Shown here: piece after piece, positions 28,189-35,607 of the stretch | How positions within the stretch are numbered: position 1 is the first letter of the stretch | Layout of the letters: every line of letters begins with the position of its first letter | NCBI RefSeq assembly: GCF_003515705.1 | Contig: NZ_QWEH01000014.1 | Span: forward strand, 1 to 64,000 | Reading direction: 5' to 3' | Length of the DNA: 64,000 nucleotides | From: Oceanobacillus profundus | GTDB taxonomy: Bacteria; Bacillota; Bacilli; Bacillales; Amphibacillaceae | Program-made: the position numbers and the translations under genes | Notes under the pieces: model-generated | Database searches by the model: none | Told to the model about the DNA's origin: nothing | The model's input: only the letters and a program-made list of their open reading frames with translations

Positions 28189-28407
28189 TTGAACACAACA
28201 AAACAAAAAATAGCAATAATTGGTGCTGGGACGATGGGATTAGGTATTACGCAACTATTTGCCCAAAATGGTTTTATTGTAAAATTAATTGATTCCAATG
28301 AACAAGTAATACAAGCAGCAAAAGGGAAGATTGAGGATGAACTTTCTTTATTAAGAAAATACGAGTTTATACCGTTATCTGAAATGGATTCATGGAGTTC
28401 AGGTTAA
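28189..28407 (+). pseudogene. 3-hydroxyacyl-CoA dehydrogenase, N-terminal fragment
   Basis: About 60 residues of the NAD-binding domain, KIAIIGAGTMGLGITQLFAQ and FIVKLIDSNEQVIQAAKG, with a TTG start after GAGGTGAG. The normal protein has about 280 residues. The frame runs out within sequence that belongs to the next gene, marking a deletion near 28350-28390. Confidence 0.85.
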
Positions 28408-28411
28408 AGAG

Positions 28412-29410
28412 GTGGAAACACCACGATTGGAGAAAGATCAAGTACTTGTTAAAGTAGAAGCAGCAAGTATTTGTGGCAGTGATTTACATATGTATGAAGG
28501 GATGAATGCGTATGAATGGGTGCCCACACCTGTAATTTTAGGACATGAATTTACTGGAAAAGTAGTGAAAGCAGAAAATCCTAATCATGAATATTTACTG
28601 GATAAACGTGTGATAATTAAATGTGGACATTGTAAAAATTGCCAGAAGGGGAATACAAACCTTTGTGATCATGGGAATGGATCAATGAGCAAGGTAGCTG
28701 CTGAATCTTTACGTTATGGATTTAGAGAAAATGGTGGAATGGCAGAGTATGCTGCTATTTACTACCAAAACGTTTTAGAAATACCGGATGAGATTCCAAG
28801 TGAAGTTGCTGGTTTGCTTGAAGCGGTCGGTATTGGTGTACGTGCTATTGAACGGGCCAGTCTTCTGCCAGGAGATACAGCAGTAGTTATCGGACCTGGT
28901 CCAATTGGTTTATCGATGATTGCTTCTCTATCCAATTACGGGTTTGAACGATTAATTGTAACTGGATTAACGCAAGATGAAGAGCGATTGAAATTAGCTA
29001 AGGAGCTTGGTGCAACAGACATTGTTTATGCTGACAAAGAAAACGTGGTAGATGCGATTAGTCGGATAACGGATGGAGAAGGGGTCGATCATGTGTTCGA
29101 AACAAGCGGTTTCCATCAGTCTTTAGTAGATGGTGTAAGGATGTGTTCAAAAGGGGCGGAAATTCTCTTAGTCGGAATCAGTGCAAAGGATACAATACTT
29201 CCAACAAATGAAATTGTCAGAGGCGAAATTACCGTGAAAGGCGTCTACGGTGTAACAGAAAAAACGTTGAAAAGGACAATTTCTATGGCGGCATCTGGTA
29301 AATATCCTTATGAAAAATTAGTGTCAGACAAATTTTCCTTAGATAATGCAGTGAACGGATTTGAAGTTGGCCTAGCAAAAGAAGCAATTAAGGTGATACT
29401 GGAGCCTTAA
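28412..29410 (+). CDS. Zinc-dependent alcohol/threonine-type dehydrogenase, 5'-truncated
   Basis: A 332-residue medium-chain dehydrogenase. It has the catalytic zinc residues in SICGSDLHMYEG and GHEFTGKV, the structural zinc cysteines in CGHCKNCQKGNTNLC and a Rossmann motif (VVIGPGPIGLSMIASL). It is closest to L-threonine/sorbitol-type dehydrogenases. Family members begin about 20 residues earlier. Upstream of the GTG the frame still reads VQVKE for a few codons, then joins the unrelated 3-hydroxyacyl-CoA dehydrogenase fragment, so the native start is lost. No proper ribosome site precedes the GTG. It is probably non-functional or poorly expressed. Confidence 0.7.
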   Translation: METPRLEKDQVLVKVEAASICGSDLHMYEGMNAYEWVPTPVILGHEFTGKVVKAENPNHEYLLDKRVIIKCGHCKNCQKGNTNLCDHGNGSMSKVAAESLRYGFRENGGMAEYAAIYYQNVLEIPDEIPSEVAGLLEAVGIGVRAIERASLLPGDTAVVIGPGPIGLSMIASLSNYGFERLIVTGLTQDEERLKLAKELGATDIVYADKENVVDAISRITDGEGVDHVFETSGFHQSLVDGVRMCSKGAEILLVGISAKDTILPTNEIVRGEITVKGVYGVTEKTLKRTISMAASGKYPYEKLVSDKFSLDNAVNGFEVGLAKEAIKVILEP

Positions 29411-29462
29411 TTTTATCTTGTTAGAGAGTTAAACATTCAGAACCGGATTTCGTGAAACACCC

Positions 29463-29493
29463 AAGCAGCTTGCATGAAATTTGCAAGCTGCTT
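29463..29493. terminator. Hairpin between cluster boundary genes, copy 1
   Basis: Arms AAGCAGCTTGCA and TGCAAGCTGCTT with a seven-base loop. It may terminate the dehydrogenase transcript (plus) or a lost minus-strand gene whose end reads VITDYS-stop at 29502-29522. A related hairpin is at 43940. Confidence 0.55.
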
Positions 29494-29501
29494 AAACTCT
29501 A

Positions 29502-29673
29502 TTAAGAATAATCTGTGATAACTGTTATCCAAATTAGTGTATATGGATTGAATTCTTCCAAAAAAAAGTACGATAGATTGTGTTTGAGTTACTTGTTTTA
29601 AATAATCATGTAGTTTCTTTAGTTCCATTTTTAATATATCCTGATTTAAATCTGATGTAAACAATACTATCAA
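29502..29673 (-). pseudogene. 3' end of a lost minus-strand gene, copy 1
   Basis: The minus strand ends in ...TLIWITVITDYS-stop. The same C-terminus (VVTDYS-stop) and the same kind of hairpin recur at 43980. Upstream codons are degraded and the family is unknown. Confidence 0.35.
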
Positions 29674-29777
29674 TTGTTGATAGTATAATTGGCAAAACCC
29701 TCCGATACCTACAGTTTTATTTAACCAATTGATAACTATTTTTTTATTTTAAATAAATAAAAAATTTAAAATAGTCA

Positions 29778-29806
29778 TTGACATGAAAACGTTACCATGA
29801 TATCTT
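29778..29806 (+). promoter_or_regulatory. Sigma-A promoter of the catabolic cluster
   Basis: TTGACA (29778-29783), a 17-base spacer and TATCTT (29801-29806), about 120 bases before the ThDP enzyme gene. The spacing and -35 are optimal. Confidence 0.75.
29783..29798. promoter_or_regulatory. Catabolite-responsive element (cre)
   Basis: ATGAAAACGTTACCAT fits the CcpA consensus WTGNAANCGNWWNCAW at every defined position. It lies in the spacer between -35 and -10, where bound CcpA would block RNA polymerase. The cluster is therefore predicted to be shut off by preferred sugars. Confidence 0.75.
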
Positions 29807-29809
29807 TTA

Positions 29810-29824
29810 AGTGGCTAGACCACT
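29810..29824. promoter_or_regulatory. Putative operator for the FadR-type regulator
   Basis: AGTGGCTAGACCACT has five-base inverted arms and resembles FadR/PdhR-type sites (TGG-n5-CCA with GACCA on the right). It covers the expected transcription start. The likely binder is the GntR/FadR protein at 41762; this link is inference. Confidence 0.5.
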
Positions 29825-29925
29825 CAGACACTTATTGACTCAGTTATTAGATTTGTAAGAAGTCTATGAGTGGATTCATATGAATTGAATTAATTACTTT
29901 GAAAAAATATAAAGGGGACAAACTC

Positions 29926-31584
29926 ATGAAAAGAACAGGTGGGCAACGTGTAGTGGAAGTTTTAAGGAAAGAAGGAGTTAGAAAAGTTTTTGGTGTTCCT
30001 GGTGAAAGTTATTTAGCTGTAATGGATGCTTTTTATGATCATTCAGATATTGAATATATTTCAGCAAGACAGGAGGGAGGAGCCTCCTTTATGGCCGAAG
30101 CGTATGCAAAAGCCTCGGGAGATGTTGGAGTTTGTATGGCTACAAGAGGGCCGGGAGCGACTAATTTATCAATAGGTATTCACACGGCCCAGCAAGACTC
30201 CACACCTTTAGTTGCCTTAATAGGTCAAGTTGAACGCTCTTTTAAAAATAGAGAAGCATTCCAAGAAGTTGATTTTGTTCCTTTTTTCAGTCATTTATGT
30301 AAGTGGACAGTAGAAATAGATCAAGCGGATAGAGTTCCTGAACTATTGCATAGAGCTTTTCATATAGCACGTTCAGGCAGACCAGGTCCTGTGTTAGTTT
30401 CATTACCTGAGGATATGTTGGAGGATTTAACAGGGGATGTCACACATACACCTTACCATGTGAATTCTATTCAACCGAATACCGAATCTGTTAAACAAGC
30501 AGTAAGTGAATTATCAAAAGCGGAAAAACCGATTATCATTGCAGGTGGGGGAGTAGACTTAGCAAAGGCACAACCAGAACTTATCCAAATTGCAGAGACG
30601 TTGCAAATACCAGTTGTTACTGCGTTTAGACGTTTTACTGCATTTCCAAATTCGCATCCAAACTATGTAGGATCATTAGGGATGGGAGCGCCAGCTTATT
30701 TGCTGGATTATATAAAAGAGTGCGATTTAATTCTAGCTTTAGGGACAAGGTTTACGCAACTTGCTACAAATAATTATACTCTTTTAAATGAAAATACTCG
30801 TTTAATCCATGTTGATATTTCACCGGATGTTCTAGGAAAAGTGTATACACCGACATTGCCAATTGTTTCTGATGTAAAAGAATTTACAAAGGAACTATTA
30901 AAAAATATTGAACCAATAAAAAATCAGCAACGTTCTTATAACCTTAACGAAATAAATAAAAAATATAATACCTATTCAACAACAAAAGAAGATTACAGCG
31001 AAGATTATGTAGATATGGATGGGATGATGCATGACTTGATTCAGAGACTTCCGAAAGACTCTATCATTACGAATGATGCTGGAAACTTTTTCACTTGGCT
31101 ATCACGTTATTATCGCTTCGATCAAGCAGATACCTATATTGGACCAACGTCAGGGGCAATGGGGTATGGATTGCCAGCAGCTATTGGTGCAAAATTTGCT
31201 AAATCTGAAAGAGTCGTAGTTTCTTTTTCAGGCGACGGTGGCTATATGATGACAATGCAAGAGTTTGAAACAGCAGTGAGATATAATATTCCAGTTATAG
31301 CAATTGTAGTGAATAATAGTATATATGGAACCATACGTTCACATCAGGAAAATAAATACCCAGGTAGAGTAGTTGGAACTGAATTGACAAGCCCAAATTT
31401 CGCCAAAGTAGCTGAAAACTTTGGTGGATACGGTGAAAGGGTCGAAAAGAATGCAGATTTTATTCCTGCATTAGAAAGAGCATTGTCTGCAGGTAAACCA
31501 GCTTTAATAGAAGTTTTAACAAATCCTGAGATTCTTACAGCAGGTCAAGAGAAAAACGTGAAAATACAAACGCTTACACAATAA
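29926..31584 (+). CDS. Thiamin-diphosphate enzyme, acetolactate synthase-like
   Basis: A 552-residue three-domain ThDP enzyme. The N-terminal pyrimidine domain holds the catalytic Glu in ISARQEGGASFMAEAYAKA (about residue 50). A central FAD-like domain follows. The C-terminal pyrophosphate domain has SGDGGYMMTMQEFETAV to VVNNSIYG (the GDG...NN Mg/ThDP motif, about 435-462). It resembles acetolactate synthase large subunits, but no small subunit is present and the context is catabolic. A 2-oxoacid decarboxylase, carboligase or sulfoacetaldehyde-type lyase is possible. AAAGGGGAC before the ATG at 29926 selects it over a TTG 27 bases earlier. Confidence 0.8.
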   Translation: MKRTGGQRVVEVLRKEGVRKVFGVPGESYLAVMDAFYDHSDIEYISARQEGGASFMAEAYAKASGDVGVCMATRGPGATNLSIGIHTAQQDSTPLVALIGQVERSFKNREAFQEVDFVPFFSHLCKWTVEIDQADRVPELLHRAFHIARSGRPGPVLVSLPEDMLEDLTGDVTHTPYHVNSIQPNTESVKQAVSELSKAEKPIIIAGGGVDLAKAQPELIQIAETLQIPVVTAFRRFTAFPNSHPNYVGSLGMGAPAYLLDYIKECDLILALGTRFTQLATNNYTLLNENTRLIHVDISPDVLGKVYTPTLPIVSDVKEFTKELLKNIEPIKNQQRSYNLNEINKKYNTYSTTKEDYSEDYVDMDGMMHDLIQRLPKDSIITNDAGNFFTWLSRYYRFDQADTYIGPTSGAMGYGLPAAIGAKFAKSERVVVSFSGDGGYMMTMQEFETAVRYNIPVIAIVVNNSIYGTIRSHQENKYPGRVVGTELTSPNFAKVAENFGGYGERVEKNADFIPALERALSAGKPALIEVLTNPEILTAGQEKNVKIQTLTQ

Positions 31585-31616
31585 AATGAAATAAAACAAA
31601 GAAGTGAGGGAGTATT

Positions 31617-33050
31617 ATGCTTTATATAGAGGGTGAATGGATTGAATCCCAAACAGGCGAGGTTATCCAAGTAGTGAATCCAGCAACAGGTGAAGTTATT
31701 GGAAGTGTAGCAAAAGGCGGAGGTAATGAAACGGAAAAAGCTATTGAATCCGCAAAAGCAGCTTTTCCATCATGGGCGAAACTTATTGCTAAAAAGAGAT
31801 ATCAATATTTAATGGAAGTGGCTACTATCCTGCGTTCAAGAGCAGACCAAATTGCCTCATTGATTACGAAGGAAATGGGGAAGCCGCTAGGAGAAGCAAA
31901 AGGTGAGGTTGCGATGGCAATTGATTATATCGATTGGTATGCAGAGGAAGGAAAGCGGATATATGGTGATACAATACCTTCATCTTCAGAGAACAAACGA
32001 CTTATGGTAATTCGTCAGCCAGTTGGAGTAGTAGGAGCAATCACACCGTGGAATTTTCCTATCGCTATGATAACAAGGAAACTTGCACCTGCATTGGCTG
32101 CTGGATGCACGGTTGTACTGAAGCCAGCATCGGCAACTCCGCTAACGGCAATAGAAGTAGTAAAAGCGTTTCATGAGGCAAAGGTTCCGAAAGGTGTAAT
32201 AAATTTAGTGCATGGTTCAGCAAATGATATTGTTGATGTCATGATGGAATCTCCTGTTATTCGAAAGATTACGTTCACTGGTTCAACAGAAGTAGGCAAG
32301 CAGCTTGTTCGCAAATCGGCAGATACAATGAAGAAGGTTTCCATGGAGTTAGGTGGTCATGCACCATTGATTGTTTTTGAAGACGCTAATATAGACGCAG
32401 CAGTTGAAGGAGCAATCGCAAGTAAGTTTCGAAATGCAGGTCAAACCTGTGTTTGTGCAAATAGAATTTATGTTCAAAATAGTATTGCTGAACAATTCTC
32501 CGAACGTTTTGCACAAAAAATAAATGAATTAATGGTTGGAAACGGTCTTGATTCTGGTGTGACAATTGGCCCGCTGATCAATGAACGAGCAATTGAAAAA
32601 GCTGAAGATCAAATTAAAGATGCTGTTGAAAAAGGAGCAAAAGTTGTAGTAGGAGGAGAAAGATTAAACGAAGGAAAGTTTAAGGACGGTTATTTCTATC
32701 AACCTACTCTATTAACAAATGCTACGCATGAAATGAAAATTTCTCATGAAGAAACGTTTGGTCCAGTAGCTCCAATTTTTGAATTTGAAACAGAAGATGA
32801 GGTCATTGAAAAAGCGAATAATAGTGTTTACGGGTTAGCTTCATATATTTTTACGAACGATGCCTCACGTATTTTCCGAGTTAGTGAAAGACTTGAATAC
32901 GGTATTGTTGGAATTAACGATCCAGCACCTACCGTAGCGCAGGCACCATTCGGAGGTGTGAAAGATTCGGGTGTTGGGCGCGAAGGCGGTAAATATGGAA
33001 TTGAAGATTATCTGGAATACAAATATTTATCGCTTCAATTAGATTTGTAG
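31617..33050 (+). CDS. Succinate-semialdehyde-type aldehyde dehydrogenase
   Basis: A 477-residue ALDH of the GabD/AldA branch. The cofactor region is TPWNFPIAMITRKLAPALA, the general base Glu is in SMELGGHAPLIV (about 244) and the nucleophile Cys is in GQTCVCANRIYV (about 278, followed by a second Cys two residues on). The C-terminus is GIEDYLEYKYLSLQ. It begins 32 bases after the ThDP enzyme, so it is the second gene of the operon. A substrate such as succinate, malonate or 2-oxoglutarate semialdehyde would fit a sugar-acid or hydroxy-dicarboxylate route. Confidence 0.88.
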   Translation: MLYIEGEWIESQTGEVIQVVNPATGEVIGSVAKGGGNETEKAIESAKAAFPSWAKLIAKKRYQYLMEVATILRSRADQIASLITKEMGKPLGEAKGEVAMAIDYIDWYAEEGKRIYGDTIPSSSENKRLMVIRQPVGVVGAITPWNFPIAMITRKLAPALAAGCTVVLKPASATPLTAIEVVKAFHEAKVPKGVINLVHGSANDIVDVMMESPVIRKITFTGSTEVGKQLVRKSADTMKKVSMELGGHAPLIVFEDANIDAAVEGAIASKFRNAGQTCVCANRIYVQNSIAEQFSERFAQKINELMVGNGLDSGVTIGPLINERAIEKAEDQIKDAVEKGAKVVVGGERLNEGKFKDGYFYQPTLLTNATHEMKISHEETFGPVAPIFEFETEDEVIEKANNSVYGLASYIFTNDASRIFRVSERLEYGIVGINDPAPTVAQAPFGGVKDSGVGREGGKYGIEDYLEYKYLSLQLDL

Positions 33051-33382
33051 GTTGAACTCATAAATAATTCACTTTATTTTTACGAATAAATATATAAGTA
33101 TGTTTATTAAATGGTGGTCAGGAACTGTGATTATTTGTGCATTCTCTCATTCTCGATAGGTACATCTTGGTAATATTTTTAAAGCAGAGGGTATTTCTAT
33201 GATTTGGATTGACAGAGCTTTGGAATACCCCTGACACTTGTTGTCGGATTATTATCATGTATTAGTATTGATTGAGTGTATTAAAAAAACAGATTTGTAA
33301 CCGCTTACTTAAGGTGTGGTGAGGTATAAAATTTTTCCCGATATTTATGATTATTATGAAATAGTGCATAGGAGCTGTTCAA
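33051..33382. other. Intergenic control region within the catabolic cluster
   Basis: No gene. It contains a cre-like box at 33295-33310 and should carry the promoter for the Ldh-TRAP transcript; no clear -35/-10 pair was assigned. Confidence 0.4.
33295..33310. promoter_or_regulatory. Near-consensus cre box
   Basis: TTGTAACCGCTTACTT matches the CcpA consensus at all defined positions but one (T for A at the fifteenth). It lies 73 bases before the Ldh gene and could give a second point of catabolite control. Confidence 0.5.
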
Positions 33383-34435
33383 ATGTATACGGTAGATTCT
33401 TCGAGACTAAAAGAGTATTGTGAAAAAGTCCTATTAGGAAATTCAATCCCAGAAAAGGAAGCAAAGATCATTGCTGATAGTTTAGTTGATGCTAATGAAA
33501 TCGGTGTTGACTCCCATGGGGTAACGCGATTAGCCGATTACATGAAACGTTTGGAAAAAGGCTTAATTGAACCAAAGACAGAACTTTCGGTAGTTAGAGA
33601 GAACAAAGCAACTATTTTGTACGATGCCAATAACGGTTGGGGACAATATGCAGGGAAAGTAGCCATGCAAAAAGCAATTGATAAAGCTAAGGAATGTGGT
33701 ACAGCAATTAGTGCTGTTCAAAATTCGAATCATTTTGGAACTGCTTCCTACTTTGCAAGAATGGCAGCTAAGCAAGGTTGTATTGGTATTGTAATGACGA
33801 ACGCTTCTCCGTTAATGGTAGCTTGGGGCTCTAAACGACCAACTTTAGGTACGAACCCTATTTGTATTGCGGCACCAACAAACCAACACCCAGTTGTACT
33901 AGATATGGCAACAAGTACGGTAGCTCGTGGAAAGATTAATCTTGCTGCAAAAAATAATCAAAGTATTCCGGAAGGCTGGGCGATTACGAAAGACGGAAAA
34001 CCAACAACCGATGCTCAAGAAGCGCTTGACGGATATTTACTTCCATTTGGTGCTAAAGGTTCTGGATTAGCCATTATGATCGATATTATGACAGGGGTAT
34101 TAACTGGATCCCTATTTGGTGATCAGATTCCGTTAATGTATGATGGCGATGAACCGCAAACATTAGGTCATATGTTTATCGTTATAGATATTAATAGTTT
34201 TATGGATATTGATGTGTATAAGGAACGAATGCAAGACCGTATTGAACAAACGGTAAAAGGTCCTGCAGCAGATGGAGTGGAACGAGTATTTATGCCTGGT
34301 GATATAGAACAGAATAAGCGCGAAAAAGTTCAAAGTGAAGGATTAGTTTTAACAGAAGCTATCTTCAATGAGTTAAAAATGTTAGGGAAACAATGTGAAG
34401 CATCCATTGAAAGTATTTTAATTTCGTATGTTTAA
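33383..34435 (+). CDS. Ldh-family (malate/L-lactate type) NAD(P) dehydrogenase
   Basis: A 350-residue member of the non-Rossmann Ldh_2 family (malate/lactate/ureidoglycolate/sulfolactate dehydrogenases). It has the catalytic-His segment NEIGVDSHGVTRLADYMKR, AVQNSNHFGTASYFARMAA, SPLMVAWGSKRPTLGTNPIC and GAKGSGLAIMIDIMTGVLTG. Substrate cannot be fixed; a 2-hydroxy(di)carboxylate is likely. It is followed by the TRAP transporter genes, so the product of uptake may be its substrate. Confidence 0.88.
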   Translation: MYTVDSSRLKEYCEKVLLGNSIPEKEAKIIADSLVDANEIGVDSHGVTRLADYMKRLEKGLIEPKTELSVVRENKATILYDANNGWGQYAGKVAMQKAIDKAKECGTAISAVQNSNHFGTASYFARMAAKQGCIGIVMTNASPLMVAWGSKRPTLGTNPICIAAPTNQHPVVLDMATSTVARGKINLAAKNNQSIPEGWAITKDGKPTTDAQEALDGYLLPFGAKGSGLAIMIDIMTGVLTGSLFGDQIPLMYDGDEPQTLGHMFIVIDINSFMDIDVYKERMQDRIEQTVKGPAADGVERVFMPGDIEQNKREKVQSEGLVLTEAIFNELKMLGKQCEASIESILISYV

Positions 34436-34524
34436 TATATCAGATTAAATAGTGTTTAAAATCTTGGGACAAATATCCTTGCTCACGAAATATTTCAGTG
34501 AAGATAAAAAAAGGGGGCTAATCG

Positions 34525-35529
34525 ATGAGAAATATGAAAATATTTTTGGTTGTGATGATTTTAGGCTTAGCAACAATTTTAGCTGCTTGTGGTAATAGTA
34601 CTTCAGAAAGTTCTAGTGGAGGTGGATCCTCCGAGTATCCCCAATTTATCACAATTGGTGGCGCAACAAGTGGTGGTACATTCTTCTTACTTGCAAATGC
34701 AATGGCACAATTAATTGGGGAAGAGTTTCCAGAAATTGATGCAAATGCGCAGTCTACCCCGGGATCACCGGTTATCCTAGAAAATATTCAAAAAGGGAAT
34801 GCGGAAATGGGGGTTGCTCAAGCCGGTGTTGCGAAAGAAGCTTATGAAGGAACTGGTCAATTTGAAGGGAATCAAATGGATAAAATCACACAGATAACGT
34901 ATCTTTTCCCAAATGTAATGCAATTTGCAGTAAGAAAAGATGCTGGTATTAAATCAGTAGAAGATTTTGTAGGGAAAAGGATTGCTGTAGGTGCATCTGG
35001 AAGTGCTACGGAAATCAATGCACAAGAATTATTACAAGTGGCAGATATTACTTATGAAGATATTACACCAGAATATACGAGTGAATCACAATCCGTAGAG
35101 TTATTAAGAAATAGACAGGCCGATGGTGCGAATATGATTGCATCATTAGGTAGCTCTAATATGCTGGATTTGATGAGTAGCGGTGACTTTGAAATTTTGG
35201 AATTTGATGAAGAAATAGTAAAAAAACTTGCGGAAGAAGTAAATATTGCATATTATCCATTTACTATTCCAGCAGATACGTATCCAAATCAACCAGAACC
35301 ATTAGAAACATTTGCAGTAGCAAACTGGTTGCATGGTAGCTCTGAAATGTCTGAGGACTTTGTTTATGAGTTCTTAACAGTATTGTATGAAAATAAACAA
35401 GATCTAGTTGACATTCATATCGCTGCAGAAAATATTAACTTGGAAAATGCTTTAGATGGTAAAACTATCCCATTACATCCAGGTGCCATTAAATACTTTG
35501 AAGAACAAGGGTTAGAAATTGATGAATAA
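34525..35529 (+). CDS. TAXI-type TRAP transporter solute-binding lipoprotein
   Basis: A 334-residue lipoprotein. The signal peptide has lipobox ILAAC, then an S/G-rich linker and a TAXI solute receptor domain (FITIGGATSGGTFFLLANAM, AQLIGEEFPEIDANAQSTPG, RKDAGIKSVEDFVGKRIAVG). TAXI receptors deliver carboxylates to TRAP permeases. A GGGGGC site precedes the ATG. A hairpin separates it from the permease gene, which would favour excess receptor. Confidence 0.92.
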   Translation: MRNMKIFLVVMILGLATILAACGNSTSESSSGGGSSEYPQFITIGGATSGGTFFLLANAMAQLIGEEFPEIDANAQSTPGSPVILENIQKGNAEMGVAQAGVAKEAYEGTGQFEGNQMDKITQITYLFPNVMQFAVRKDAGIKSVEDFVGKRIAVGASGSATEINAQELLQVADITYEDITPEYTSESQSVELLRNRQADGANMIASLGSSNMLDLMSSGDFEILEFDEEIVKKLAEEVNIAYYPFTIPADTYPNQPEPLETFAVANWLHGSSEMSEDFVYEFLTVLYENKQDLVDIHIAAENINLENALDGKTIPLHPGAIKYFEEQGLEIDE

Positions 35530-35536
35530 ATGATGA

Positions 35537-35569
35537 ACAGTGGGGTAGTAGAAAAAGCTACTCCACTGT
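35537..35569 (+). promoter_or_regulatory. Intercistronic hairpin between receptor and permease
   Basis: Arms ACAGTGGGGTAG and CTACTCCACTGT (one G-T pair) flank a nine-base loop without a following T-run. Such hairpins stabilise the upstream message or slow polymerase, giving more receptor than permease. The role is inferred. Confidence 0.55.
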
Positions 35570-35607
35570 CTATAGAAGGAATTACCAAATTAAAAAGAGG
35601 TGATTAC

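Noticed and set aside
29437-29673. Minus-strand 78-codon frame taken as an intact gene
   Set aside because: No ribosome site or family. The better reading is the degraded end of a lost gene in another frame (VITDYS-stop), matched at 43980.
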